From assembly GCA_038496445.1 (NCBI GenBank), contig JALMLS010000627.1, positions 62,001 to 126,000 of the forward strand: DNA of 64,000 nucleotides, given 5' to 3'. Source of the DNA: Trichosphaerium sp. ATCC 40318 (Eukaryota > Discosea > Flabellinia > Trichosidae). Shown here piece after piece: positions 42,393-54,185 of this stretch. A program made the translations under genes and the position numbers. The notes under the pieces were generated by a model that did no database searches, had not been told where the DNA came from, and saw nothing but the letters and a program-made list of their open reading frames with translations. Position 1 is the stretch's first letter; each line of letters opens with the position of its first letter.

Positions 42393-43151
42393 ATGAATAA
42401 TATCTCAATGAACGTTTTAGACATTCCACGCGAACTACAAAGATCCTTGTGTGCTCTAGACGCGGAAGCATACGCCAAGTTTAATGTCTTGTCGAAACGT
42501 GCTGCCAGTACGCACTACAACCCAAACCTTGAAAAGCATGGGTTATGGCTCGACTGGGACAAGAATGGACGTCTCGTATCACAAACTGCAATGGTCGATG
42601 GTAAACGACACGGCGAACACAAAGAGTGGCACGATAATGGAGTCCTTAAGGCAGAGGTAGTGATGGTTAATGACGAGCAAAATGGTAATCGAAAGGAGTG
42701 GTACCGTTGTGGACAAATCAAGTCACACAGCGTTATGGTTAAAGGTAAAAAGCATGGTAAAGCCATGGCATGGTTCGAAAACGGACAACTCGAGGAAGAA
42801 GCAGAGATGGTTGAGGGTAAACTAAATGGTTTGTTCAAAGAGTGGTACGAAAATGGCCAACTGTACCAACGTGCCTTATTTGTTAATGGTAACCGACACG
42901 GAGAAAGCATAGCCTGGCATGAAAATGGCAACCTCAGCGCACGCTACCAGTGTGCTCATGGCAAAGTTCACGGAGAAAACGAACTATGGTATGAGAATGG
43001 TACAAAGATGAGACAAGAAACATTTAAAAACAATGTGCACCATGGTATTTGCTCAGACTGGAGTATGTACAGTCAACTCCAAACTGAGTTTATGTACCAA
43101 AATGGAAAGGTGATTTGGGCACGCGTTGAAGGTGTCACGATTTTGTACTGA
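42393..43151 (+). CDS. MORN-variant repeat protein, single exon
   Basis: A 252-residue protein from the ATG at 42393. A short N-terminus (MNVLDIPRELQRSLCALDA) precedes about eight tandem MORN-variant (PF07661-like) units of 21-24 residues with the pattern 'NG...G..KEWY.NGQL......': HGLWLDWDKNGRL, HGEHKEWHDNGVL, NGNRKEWYRCGQI, HGKAMAWFENGQL, NGLFKEWYENGQL, HGESIAWHENGNL, HGENELWYENGTK, HGICSDWSMYSQL. Such repeats are common in bacterial YwqK-type proteins and some giant DNA viruses, and also occur in eukaryotes; their role is generally structural or membrane-associated. It has no intron, unlike nearly all its neighbours. Broken relatives lie at 36560-37440 and 39330-39480. Confidence 0.85.
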   Translation: MNNISMNVLDIPRELQRSLCALDAEAYAKFNVLSKRAASTHYNPNLEKHGLWLDWDKNGRLVSQTAMVDGKRHGEHKEWHDNGVLKAEVVMVNDEQNGNRKEWYRCGQIKSHSVMVKGKKHGKAMAWFENGQLEEEAEMVEGKLNGLFKEWYENGQLYQRALFVNGNRHGESIAWHENGNLSARYQCAHGKVHGENELWYENGTKMRQETFKNNVHHGICSDWSMYSQLQTEFMYQNGKVIWARVEGVTILY

Positions 43152-43423
43152 ACAACCTGAGGCACCTAGATGATCTCATCTCTTGGGAGGATATGAACAT
43201 CTGTCCTGATCGGTAGGTCACAGAGCAAGTGTGGGATTCGTTTACAACACGATTGCAACAAGCACGATTGTAACAAGTCAAAGCATGTTTTTACGTAATA
43301 AAAGTAGCTTCTATTTTGTACAAAAGTTTTGGGTTGGTGCGGTGATTTCTGCTGTTGCGTAGGTTGCATATAGGTCTTGGTTAGTTGGTACTACATGGCA
43401 CACTCTGTAGCAAAAGGTTATTC

Positions 43424-43504
43424 GACACGAGCAGGATTTGAACCTGCGCGGGCAAAGCCCAATAGATTTCTAGTCTATCTCCTTAACCACTCGGACATCG
43501 TGTC
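43424..43504 (-). tRNA. tRNA-Ser(AGA)
   Basis: An 81-nt class II tRNA on the minus strand. The acceptor arms GACACGA and TCGTGTC pair over 7 bp, the D-arm contains the A-box GTCCGAGTGGTTAAGG, the anticodon loop is CTAGAAA with anticodon AGA, a variable arm of the serine type follows (TGGGCTTTGCCC), and the T-arm holds the B-box GGTTCAAATCC. CCA is not encoded, as in eukaryotes. A TTTT run a few bases beyond the 3' end (about 43413-43416) fits RNA polymerase III termination. No intron. Confidence 0.95.
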
Positions 43505-44580
43505 ATGCGATGGAAAAGAGTAAGGTAGCGAATAATCCGCTCCAGCAAGGTAAGCAAGGCTCTACAACGATTGCTAACACAAAACAAACCACCAACCACA
43601 TACCAATGCTATCTATAACTACAAAAACCCATGGTATAACCAGAAAAAACAAAGAACGGTTTGAGGGTTGCTTAACCACAAACAGTCACAATTCATATTT
43701 CCACATGGAATCCTTTCTAAATACCAATGTACTCAACGCCAAACATTGTTTTATTTGTTACTCTCACTATGCAAAAAAACTCAGAATGGTTTGAGTTTTC
43801 CCTTATTTTTCTTAGCCGGTTATAGCCTGTCCTAAAACTAAAACAAAATAGCCTACCACCTCTAGATGTAAGTATATTTACTGCGTAAATATCAGTACTT
43901 GGGTGACTACGAGCGACGAAAGGTTTTGTAGTACAAGTCTAAAACAAGTAATACAAGCTCATTGATTTAATCACATTAGGACTAGTAACTGAGAAAACCA
44001 AATTGCTTGTTAAGCTGCTACGACAAAACTTTCAAACTGTTTCAAAAAAAAAAAAAATTAAGGTAACGTCATTACAGGTAGTGATTATTTTGTACCTATT
44101 GTATATTGCCATCATTCAAACCTATGCAACTACAAAAAAGACAAACCTGTAAAAAAACAAGAGATTTGGGCACGTGATTTTGTACAGAAAGTATGTCCAA
44201 CAAACAAGACATGTTATTCACACAAAAAACAAGTCTCCATTTAAGTACCGTAAGGAAAAAAAAGAAGCACTACACCACTTCGGAATGGGTACGTCACAAT
44301 ACTCCAGGAGCAAACATGAGTTAGTCTTTGCTTTACGTTGCAGTATGCTAGTTCTGATCTTTTAAAATTCGAGTGAATTTACAAGGTTATTTTAAGGAAA
44401 TAGGAAATCAATCACAACTTGATTAAAAAGTCATTATTTTTCATCCCAACAACCCTCAGCAACAAGTGAAGCCGAAAAAACCTAATGTTAAACCCTGAAG
44501 CTACCAACCAGCTAGGTCGGCATACTACGAACATACGGGAACAAAATCTATGGTACATTTCACCAATTGGTGCATTTCTA
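43505..44580. other. Gene-free stretch
   Basis: About 1 kb with only unsupported frames: 94 codons at 43510-43794 (Asn/Thr/His-rich, starts right next to the tRNA) and 63 codons at 44174-44365. No domain or splice structure seen. Confidence 0.35.
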
Positions 44581-44581
44581 A

Positions 44582-45960
44582 TGCTTTGTTAGGGAACAAG
44601 ACAGTGCCGTTGAAACAAGGTTATCCACGCTAGTACCATTTAACCAAGGTGGATATGGTTTTAAGTTGACTAAACGCCAACTGTATGCGTTCGAAGAGTC
44701 TGTGTTTTCAGACATTTTTCTTACTCTTGATGCTGTTAAAAACGATGATGGCGAACTGGTTATGCCAGACAACGAGTATGCTTGATTGATAATTTGTTTT
44801 GGTTTCTTCGGTTTATTCACTCTTCATATTACAGGTTCCTTGATGTACTTCCTTTAGTTATAGAGATAATGCAGCAGGATGAGCCACAGATACCGGAAAA
44901 CGCGGAAAAGCTGATTAGAGCACTAAATTATTTTGGTGTACGACTTCCTGCACGTACGTTAAGTTCTCTGTATTTTGATGATGACTTTTTGTTAGAACCA
45001 ATGTCAACATCAGATACTATTACAGCTGTTCAAACATTTATTAAAACAATTATTCCAACTTTTCTAAAGAGGGTACAATGACGGATACTGCAATAATTGG
45101 TAATTTTTCCAACAGGCAAAACACGGGCACTTTTATTGTGTGATCGATATTGACAGCGACAATGATTTTTTATACTCGGACAACAGCAAAATTGTACTGG
45201 ATACGTACCAAGACGAGGCAGACTACAATTTGGTACATTTTCTCTGTGACCTCAACTAACTTATGGATTTAGTCCTACTCAATTGAAAATAATGCTATCT
45301 CGTTTACTTGGTATGGAACCGGCCTTGACCATATCTTCCCAGCATATTTTGACATTATAGACGGCGACTTGGAACAATGCTGTAGCCTACGTAAGTAGAT
45401 CGTATTAACACTATTAACGCATTTGTAGGTGAAAGGCTCTGGGCAACAGCGGTATTTGTTCAGTGGCAAAAACAAATTAAACCCTGGATGCATAGCCTAA
45501 TCGCAACTTACAACCAAAAAACTTGGACAAAACAGGTCGAGTTTGGGGTATGCTTTTCCAATGTGTCATACCCCGTACCCAACCTTCCGAATATAGACTT
45601 CAACATTAGAGTGTAAGTACCTTACAATATTATAATATCCTAACTTTTACTAGAGCCAACACCTTTTTCATTTGGGGGAAATTGGAAGAAAACTTCCACC
45701 TTCAAAAACTTGAAGAATATCTTTGTACAAAATTGGAGACGGTACGTGCATTAATGTATAAACGACAGCTGACATTTTCCAAGACAGTAAATGATCATCG
45801 CCGTGTAGTCATTGATAATGATACTTATGGTGTATGGTTTGTTTTGAAAAACCTAACTGGTCGTGTAAAGGAGCATGTCCAAACAGACATCAAACCCTTT
45901 GAAGCTGTTCCAAATCCAAATCTGGACAGTAGCGATGAAGACAGCCTTATGCTTATGTAA
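44582..45960 (+). CDS. BTB (T1/KCTD-type) domain protein 1
   Basis: The N-terminal part has the T1-type BTB pattern: FKLTKRQLYAFEESVFSDI, then FLDVLPLVIEIMQQDEPQI and AEKLIRALNYFGVRLP, matching 'L....L...P.S.F......D.....FIDRD...F..IL.YL......P......L...A.YFG'. KCTD-type domains oligomerise and often recruit substrates to CUL3 ligases. The long C-terminal part (HGHFYCVIDIDSDNDFLYS; RLWATAVFVQWQKQIKPWM; KLEEYLCTKLETVRALMYK) is not recognised. Five short introns join in frame: donors near 44776 (preceding FLDVLP), 45077 (GTACAA), 45234 (GTACAT), 45391 (GTAAGT) and 45614 (GTAAGT). The stop is at 45958-45960. Exon 1 is not placed; the frame opens just after an AG near 44590. Confidence 0.7.
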
Positions 45961-46074
45961 TCGAATCTTTGTTTCGTTTTTTGTAATAAACCTTTCATAA
46001 TTTGTTCTCATTTCGATTTTTCAACAAAAAGTCAACTTATTTCCATGACACTTTTTGTGAAACGTGCACGTTAA

Positions 46075-47560
46075 ATGTCTGAACCACAAAAAAAGAAGCG
46101 AAAATTGAATCCAAAGACTAAAACAAGCGTAACAAAGACAAAAACTCTAGTATCAACGACAGAAAGTGCAACACAATTTAAATGCGGCGATTTTACCTTC
46201 TCGCTATCAGATATGCTTCTCAAGGCGTATTCATCATCTCTTTTCGCGTCTAAAGTACATTTTGAATCACTACAAGATAATTCAACAACAACAACGCTTT
46301 TAGAGGAATGTAGGTACGCCAACGACATGTAATCTGTGATTTATAGTACCGACTATGACTAGCCACTCAAAGCATCTTCCAACAATTCTGAGATTTATGA
46401 AACAAGAAGAAATAACGAGTATTGACGATCCTTCCAATTTGTGGTTTGCAGCAGAGTACTATGGCATACCCATTGTTTGGAACAAATTAAATATGCCTGT
46501 TGGCACGTGTTTATAGTTCTACAACCACTTACAACTGTGTAGCAAACAAATTATTGATTGTTGCTGCTACAACTCTTCTCAAAGAAGCCAAAGAATTAGT
46601 CATGTCCCAAGAAAGCTGCCTACGAAAAATAGTAAGACTTTGGCAGTTAAGAACCTTCTCTAAATAAAATGACTAGGCAGCACTAGGTAGAAACATGCTG
46701 GTTATTTCTAATGAAAAAAGCAGGAATTTAGAAAGACAGAATTCGGTAGAAGCGCCATGGTAACTTATTGCAAACATTATGGCTTGGTAAGATTAATAGC
46801 TTCAGCAACTACTAAGATCAGTCATTAGCATGTTAAATGTACAAAAGATGCAGAAGACAATTATGAAGTAAACGTGAATTGGGGAGATGATGAAGTTGGA
46901 CCTGAAATTGTAAAGAAGAGGTGTATGTTTGCAATTTCAGGAACATTTTGGGATTTTGCAAACTTGAGTGCGTGTTCTATTGTACACTGCTATACAAATA
47001 CTGAAGTACACTTTAGCGCAAGAGTTATGGGCCAAATCACAATTTGTTAGGTGGAATAAATTATTCAAAACACAATCACGTATATGTATGGCGTACCTTC
47101 GAAAGGGAAAGAGAGGAGCAAAAAATTTTATTTTAATGTGCCGTGACTGGAAGTTTGAAAATGCAGCTAAAATACCTTGTGATTTTATGCTTGACACTCA
47201 GTACTCCATCTTTACTTTAGATTATTACTAACTTGTCTGCTATAGTCCAAAAGATGTGAGTAATGCAAAGGTTCTAGTGCAACATTCAAATAGGCGCAAA
47301 AAACTCAGTCGCCTACTTTGTGCATTCTTGGAAATAGCAGTAGGTCACTTCTTTGGTTTTTTTTTTCCTGAAACTGAAAATTTTATCAACAGACATTCGT
47401 TGAAGAGAAGATAATCAATGAAGAGGTGTTTACTATCACATTGTCATTTCCAAAATTTGATGAATCTGTACTTAAGGATTATCTGCCAATCTATCTTACC
47501 ACGTATCAAGATGATAAAACACTTCCTGAAACGCGCAGGTTTCCACACTTAAACATGTAA
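46075..47560 (+). CDS. BTB (T1/KCTD-type) domain protein 2
   Basis: The ATG at 46075 starts a Lys-rich N-terminus (SEPQKKKRKLNPKTKTS, NLS-like), then FTFSLSDMLLKAYSSSLFA; an intron with donor near 46311 joins to SKHLPTILRFMKQEEITSI and NLWFAAEYYGIPIVW, the same T1-type BTB outline as the neighbour. Later exons (LLIVAATTLLKEAKELVMS; VNVNWGDDEVGPEIVKKR; LAQELWAKSQFVRWNKLF; LLCAFLEIATFVEEKII; FTITLSFPKFDESVLKDYL) recall the neighbour's layout and may be a diverged version of its C-terminal part. Intron placement after 46520 is provisional. A tandem pair from an old duplication is likely. Confidence 0.6.
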
Positions 47561-48264
47561 ATGATAAAGCTTTTGTACACGTAGTTCTCAGAACGGGGTT
47601 TTAGAAAGTTGTCGCTTTGCCGCTTAATACTGCAATTTCGAAACGTCTAACCAAACCAAGAGATCATGAATTTCTCTACCGCATGCTCTTTCATATTACG
47701 CAACCACAATGATATCTTCAATAAAATAACAACATAAAACACTTGCACAACGAGATGATAGTAAGTAAAGTAAACGCCAGCACTACACAGGAATTTGATA
47801 AGCTCCTTCTAAATCTAACAAATATGGCTGTACACGTGTTTTACTCCGTTACAGACGTTTGGGTAAACTTCAGTTGACTTCGTATAAATCAACAACAACA
47901 ACAACCGACAAAATTTAAACAACATGGCGAGCAGCAATCACCCACATCCCACCCAAAAATTTCCTTTTCAATTTGTTTCAAAACTGTAAAAACCTGTCTT
48001 TTATTTTCCAAGTGTTCTTGTATAATATAACAAATGCTTGGCGCTGCGCTAGAGCCATATCACATTTTGTCTTCCTCCCAACATCGTCTTAGTTAGTGTT
48101 CCTTGGTTAGTTGATAGAAGAAAGTTAACTGAGAGTGTTAGAACTCTAAATGCTGCCAATACAAATAGCAAATATGTCGAATCATGAATCCACAACGGTG
48201 TAGTGAAAAATAGTGTTGTACAACTATGTGATTTAATAGAAACACAAGTAGGACTTTATACTCG
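47561..48264. other. Mostly gene-free stretch
   Basis: No gene I can support between the BTB pair and the LRR relic. Short coding-like patches (VRTLNAANTNSKYVE near 48140) might be upstream exons of the LRR segment, but no splice chain could be built. Confidence 0.3.
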
Positions 48265-48446
48265 TTTTGGCTGGATGTTGTAACGTTAAGGCAAAACAAA
48301 TTAACCTTGATTGTGCAGAGTATGTTATAAATGATAATGATCTAAAAGCACTAAATACCATTGACATATCCTATACTTCAGTGACAGATGACGGTATCAA
48401 GCACTGGATGGCGTTAAGTAGATTTATCACCAAGATAGTAAAGTAA
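48265..48446 (+). CDS. Leucine-rich-repeat fragment 2
   Basis: The frame reads AGCCNVKAKQINLDCAEYV, NDNDLKALNTIDISYTSVT, DDGIKHWMALSRFITKIVK and a stop at 48444-48446. The 'L..LDLSYT.VTDDGIK' pattern is the AMN1/cysteine-containing LRR type, as in the fragment at 5502-5843. The start is missing; this is a partial gene or the last exon of one. Confidence 0.45.
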
Positions 48447-49086
48447 CAAAGCAGGAATCAAGACACTCAATGTGAACGACTACAACTCTGGTTATACCAG
48501 CATATATGTTGCTCAAACTTTTAGAATAAAGGCAATAATTATAGATTGTATTTTCTGCATTTGTGATGCAATGAATAAACTCAACTATTATTCGCATGGT
48601 TACAGCTGCAGTTCGTTTTGGTGTCCAAAGTATTTCATGTGGCAAAAACACTTAAACGTCGACGGCAAAAAAAAAAATATCCGTCAACTTTGTTGCAACG
48701 TACAACCGACAGGTAGATTCCAGATAGTCTGTGAAGGGTTGTTTAAGAAAGTAACGTGCTGCAAATAATACGCATACTGCGTAAGCAATAGTTACGGTAG
48801 ATTTGCACTACCCACGTGTTGTGGTTTGAGTTTGTGAGTTTTGACGTAACCCGATTTATAGTTGTGGTTGTTGCATGGTGGCAGCTCAAAAAGTTGAGAT
48901 GGATTGTGCGAAAACAAGAAAAACAATTGTAAATTTAAAAAACGCATTCTACCACGTACAAGCTGTTGCTCAAAATTTTGTTAGTACACAATGGTTCAAG
49001 CTGACTTAAGCGATATGAGAACTTAGACGAGTTGGATTTTTTCAGGTTTTTAGCTATGTACACTCTAGTAATTTATCTTTACCGAA
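48447..49086. other. Gene-free stretch
   Basis: A 98-codon plus frame and a 74-codon minus frame overlap at 48427-48768 and neither shows a domain. The remainder to 49086 is featureless and includes the 3' flank of the TELO2-like gene. Confidence 0.3.
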
Positions 49087-52000
49087 TTACCGTAGTAAAA
49101 ACTTTGAGGCACCATCCTGCACTGCTGCATCTCGTATTTGTTTGTCTTGTTGCATTTTTTTGACGAGATTTGCAAGCACAACTAAAACAAAAAAAGAGGA
49201 AGTGTAAGTGCGAGACATCATCTCTGTCGTAAATACGTACATGCTGATATTTGCCTACACTCAGTATCTGGATCATTGTCCATCACAGAACGAAGCCATA
49301 ATCCCGCCTCATTAATATCTTGGTTGAGCGCCTGAGAAAAAAGAAGAAAAGCAGGTACTCCTTTTATAGCGCCTAGCACTGCCATCAGCGCTGCTCGGCG
49401 TACATAAGGCTCTCTATGGTATCTACATCTCCACACAACTTGTAAGAGAGATGCGGTCATATCTACAGCATCACTACTATTCAAAACCAGTCCTTCAAAT
49501 ATGTTAGCTAAAGTAAGAAAAAAATAGGAAAATGAATCAATGCAAAATAAAAACGAACCTGCACTCTGTATGACGTTTCCGAGTGTATGTATTAGCTTTC
49601 CAAGTATAGCGCAATCTTCGCCGAAAAGATCAAACCCGATACTATTCAAACATAAGAAGAAAAAAACTCGATTTGAAACGTGCTCTGTCTTGTCATAAAA
49701 TCGCAAGAGCGGATAAAAAATAACCGCTGCGAATTTACCAATCCTGTTTGGCGTTGTCTTTTTCACTTGACGCGGTTTATGCCACCGTCTTGTTTTAGTA
49801 CCAAGTTCTATTACTTTGGGTGGAGCTATATCCTGGTCTGCATCTTCCAAGGACTAGAGTAGACATCAGCAATGTTTGAGAAAGAAACCAGAAAAACAGT
49901 ACAGGAATTGCTGACAATTCCAAAGTCCCGTTGTTAATGCATTGTAGTATATCTATTCTCTGCGATATACTATAGTTCGATGCATAGAATTTATCTGTTA
50001 CATACTAGAGAGAAATTAAAGGACAAAAAATAACGAAATAGTTGTTTTTTAGACACGCACGTTAATGGACGGAAGCGATGCTGGAGGTGTTGCAATTAAA
50101 GCCACCATAGCGTTCATACGATTATTTTCAAAATCAGGTAATTCATACGTGTTTTGAAGGAAGAGTAATGTCGCCATGAGTGGTGAGGCTACTTCACCTA
50201 AATCCTACAACAATTTAGCAACAAATATATAATCTGTTTTAACCCAACAGAGTTGACTTGACGTACATCAGGTTTTTCGCGTATGAGGGCTGCTAAATTA
50301 GATAACCCTGCTTCTATATCTTCCGGTTCATCCTTTTTTAAGAGTTCTATGCTATCACGAAGATACACAGGGGCCTACAAGTGCATTTGTCAGCAAGTGA
50401 GAAACCCATGCCAAAAGATTAATTACCTTAACTTTGGCGAGATCTTGCTCGTCATCTGACATATCGAAGGCTTCTAAACTATCTGAGTCTGAATCGGAAT
50501 CATATTCAGAGTCGTCATCAGAACCAAAAAATAGAGCATCAGGGTCGTCATCGCTCGACATGGAGGATTTCTTCTTTTTTGTTTTCTTTAATTTTGTTGG
50601 CTCTTGTTCGGAAGGCGCCTCTGCTTCGCCCTCTTTTACAAGCTCTGGTTTATCTAACCCAGTTTTAGGTCTGATTGGTTGGGTATCTTCAAGGCTTTCT
50701 TCATCATCAGAATACTCGAACTTGAGAGGATTCTCGACATCCAAAATGGCAGAAAACGCTTCTCCAACTTTCTACAAAAACAACATTAGTTAATGAAGTC
50801 AACATCATAAACAGGCTTTTTACTAACCATACCAAGTTTCTTAGTAGCTGGAACAGGTGAATGTAGGTGGACTTGAACACCTGTCATTATAGCATTAAGA
50901 ATCTCAACTCGTTCTAATCTTTCCTTCACAAAGCGTAAGAAAAACAAAAAAAACCCCAAACGCAAATTCTTCCTTAATGTTTGTACCTTTGTGATGTACT
51001 TTAAAATTTCTAATATTGCATGTGTTATGTATGTATGATGTTCTTTAGTGTGGTCGTGCATAGACGTCGTACTCCAAGCCGTCAACAAGGTTTGTAGAAT
51101 TTCGAAAAAATCATCTAAATTCATCTTCTCGTTATGTACTGTATGCAGAAATGTTATGACAACTCTTAATACACTGCGCGTATACGTTCGTGTCATGATT
51201 GTCTTATAGCAGAATATATGTTTACAAGATTGATTAGATATCAAAGCATCTCCAAATAGCAAAACAAGCACGTTGCTACCTTGGTAAAAATTAACAACGA
51301 AGAACAAAATCACCTGCTGACGTCTTTCTTTGTACACCCACAGAAAATGGCGTAATTTCTAAAAGAACGGTGCAATACTTTTGCAGTATGAAAGCCACAA
51401 TGTTTAATTGATTTGAGTTGAAAATAGTGCTTTAGAACTCAACACTGTACCTTTTTCGCCAAACTTGGGAATATGTGGTAAGAAGAGATGAATAAATCTG
51501 TCCATGGACGACAGAGACATTTTTCCAATTACTATCTGTAATCTTGAGGATACTTGGGACTTATTAGATCCTTGTAAAGCATTCACAAGCGCTTCAACAA
51601 GACTATCTACATGGGAATTTTATGATTAACAAACACTTGATTTTTGTGACATTTGGTGGCCATACCAGCATGGTTTAGTGTTGTTACTTTATGGATATAG
51701 TCAGCCATCATTGTACTTAATAAGCCATCATCATTCCATCTCGGTGAGTGCATCATAATCTGTATGATTTGCTTTGCAAGTGCGCCAAAATATGGACAAA
51801 GGCAGTTAAGAAAAAAAAGACAAAAAAAAAGGGTTCAACAAATCTTCATAGGATACTCGCGACATAATTCAGTTGGTACACGTCGACCTAGAACATTAGC
51901 TAATCTATCTGGTATTGATCCCATACATGTGAGAACACGCTGCCAAAGCATTTTGCCTTAAAATGTCAACAGAGAGTCCGTTATGAACAAAAAAACAACC

Positions 52001-52713
52001 TCTGGTCAGGATTGTTCTGTTTTCAATTTTCCTTCGTACCTGGGGTACCCTGATTGGTAATTTCGTTTATTACATCAATGAATCTACTGTTTGAAAGGAA
52101 TTTTTGCAATAACTGAGCGATGATATCAGCTCTAAATTGCATTTCTTTTTGCTGTGTTTTTTTTGATTGTTTCGTGTCCACGTGCTCTTCTTTTAGACCT
52201 GATACCTTTATCACATGTTACAGTCGTTACGAGAATTTATTTTGAGCGTACTAAGCTGAGAAAAACATCGACAGCTGGACCTTTGAGAAAGAAAAAGTGT
52301 AAAAGCTCGTCATTTTCTTGGTTTGTAAAACACGCTCCCCAATCTATTTATTAATGATTATGAAATATGTACTACGCTATATTTACCTATGCTTGTTCGA
52401 TTGACAAGCACCTTGAGTAATAATGGAAACTCTGAAAGCCGTTTAGAATTAGATGACTAAATTATGTTATTTAATCGCCGTTGAGCATTATATAATGTAT
52501 GGTACCCCGTTACCGCCATTGGAGAGTATTTCTTGTCATTTTTTTAGTTTTGATCACTGTAATGTACTCACAATACCTGTAACAAGCTTCTTTATACTTT
52601 TTAACGTTTGTTTGGCGTCATCATTGTCTTTAGCGTGCTCCAACTTGTCGATTACTTACTTCGTTACTATAACGTTGTGTACAATAATACTGCGTACATT
52701 TTCTCAATGCCAT
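49087..52713 (-). CDS. TELO2/Tel2-like PIKK-stabilising protein
   Basis: Tel2 works with Tti1 and Tti2 and HSP90 to stabilise PI3K-related kinases (ATM, ATR, mTOR). The C-terminal half matches TELO2 very well: VRRQ-like switch LGMVVGEAFSAILDVENPL then KFEYSDDEE, an acidic Ser-rich linker, SDDEQDLAKVKAPVYLRDS (compare the family's 'KAPAYVRDC'), KFAAVIFYPLLRFYDK, FDLFGEDCAILGKLIHTLG, WRCRYHREPYVRRAALMAV and DNDPDTECRQISAFVLANL, ending at 49087-49089. Further upstream are helical-repeat exons (SSRLQIVIGKMSLSSMDRF; FAKQIIQIMMHSPRW). The N-terminal exons near 52450-52713 (LEHAKDNDDAKQTLKSIKK) are assigned by composition and position, so the start is provisional. More than a dozen introns. Confidence 0.85.
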
Positions 52714-53043
52714 TGGAGCGGCAACGCAAAAAGTCAACCACAAACTTTGCGCTACGCGCGTAAATTCCACCTAAATCTCCTCGTACTTTTTCTTGTGAAC
52801 CACAGACAATTCGCCGCTTGCTCTCATTTTATCACTACTCTACTGTACAACCTATTAACGGAAAACAATACAACGAAATTGCTGTTTTTAACTTTTTTGC
52901 AGTTTGCGTTGCAAACGTTATTTTTGCGGTACAATTTATATCATTTCTTTGATGGTGGGAATGCAATAGGAGTCTAACTTTACTTTTTGAAATATACAAG
53001 CTGGTTTTTTTTTTTTTTCAAGTTAACATTGTTCTCCCGTGGT
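52714..53043. other. Intergenic stretch
   Basis: Between the proposed TELO2 start and the stop of the next minus-strand gene. A poly-T run at 53006-53019 is the only notable feature. Long plus-strand frames here are shadows. Confidence 0.3.
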
Positions 53044-53861
53044 TCAGCGCCACTTATATCCAAGTTTACCGCATATATCAGCTGTAACATAAGTTAACTC
53101 ATGCTTACGCTTAATAAGCTGTGCATATAGTTGATTTACAAAGGTCCTACAGTTGTTCTTGAATATTTTGTAATTTTCGAACTTGATGTTCTCTACTATC
53201 TCTGGTAGCTCTTTGTTGATATCCTGAAAGTATACATATCCTAACTTCTTTTTGTACTTTACGAAGCCTCTAAAATGAGAGCGGTCTTTTGTCGTATAAG
53301 CTACTTTACCCATGCCTATTTCGCAATACAATGTGCCTAGAAGCAATGAGATTAAACAAGTATAAACAGAAAAAACTTTATCCGATAAAGCGAATAACAC
53401 CCTTACCTATTCGTAGGAAAACATGTCCTACACCCCATTGTTGGTAAAAAGCTACTTCGTGAGCAAATACACAACCTTGAGCGATAAATTCGGCAAGCGC
53501 TTGTAGGAGTGTTTTGGTATTATCAACATTTAATTTTGCCTATTACATGTAAGTCTGGGCGCACTGTGGTGTGGAACTAATTAACGCTTCGGACCTGTAC
53601 TTTAGCTACTGTTCCCCAGTCTGAAGTAATGAGCTCTAGCGTAGCGGCTTTGGCTATCTGGTAGGCTATGCCATCTATTATAAAATCCAGCCTGTACGGT
53701 GTTTTCGTAAGCCGTGTGATTACCTTCCATTTAGCCCAAGAAGAGCATTTTAGGAGGAGACAACCCCCGTAGATTCGTTCCTCCCTCAATATCTTTATTG
53801 TTGTTGTAGAACCATCTAGAGGCTTTTCTAGCGGTATTTGGACGGGTGCGATCAAGACCAT
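53044..53861 (-). CDS. LRAT/NlpC-P60-like (papain-fold) protein
   Basis: Four exons join in frame: from about 53861 (MVLIAPVQIPLEKPL ... KVITRLTKTPYRLDFIIDG), to AKLNVDNTKTLLQALAEFI, QGCVFAHEVAFYQQWGVGH and VFLRIG, to GTLYCEIGMGKVAYTTKD, to FKNNCRTFVNQLYAQLIKR, stop at 53044. 'H-x-n-WG-x-G-(x)n-NC-x-x-FV-x-x-L' is the outline of LRAT-like and related permuted papain-fold proteins, in which His and Cys form the active site (acyltransferase or hydrolase on lipids or peptides). The exact subfamily cannot be told. A DeSI/PPPDE peptidase, which also has an 'NNC..F' motif, is the main alternative. Confidence 0.45.
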
Positions 53862-54185
53862 GAACTGAAGGGCGCTGTACCCTTGCGTAGCTTTGTGTTA
53901 ATTTACTTTTCAACAAAAGATCGCGCGTTGACTCAACTTAAATCGTCGTGCTGTACCATATTTAACACTGCATACGACTTGTACACGTTATATAACGACT
54001 TGAGTGGGTAAATATGTGTTTCCCTCCTTGGCTTTTTGTGTAATTTATTCAGTAATACCTATCAGAAGCTGCTTGATCGTTGGTATTCCTTATAACGGCA
54101 ATCTATGAACGCCATATAACGGAAGTTTCTTTAGTTTTTTGCATAACATTCAACTACTGATTACGTCAGTCCGCAATTGCGGTTT

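Noticed and set aside
42515-42931. 138-codon minus-strand frame antisense to the MORN-variant gene
   Set aside because: It mirrors the repetitive sense frame; its Ser/Pro/His-rich repeats are the antisense shadow of MORN units.
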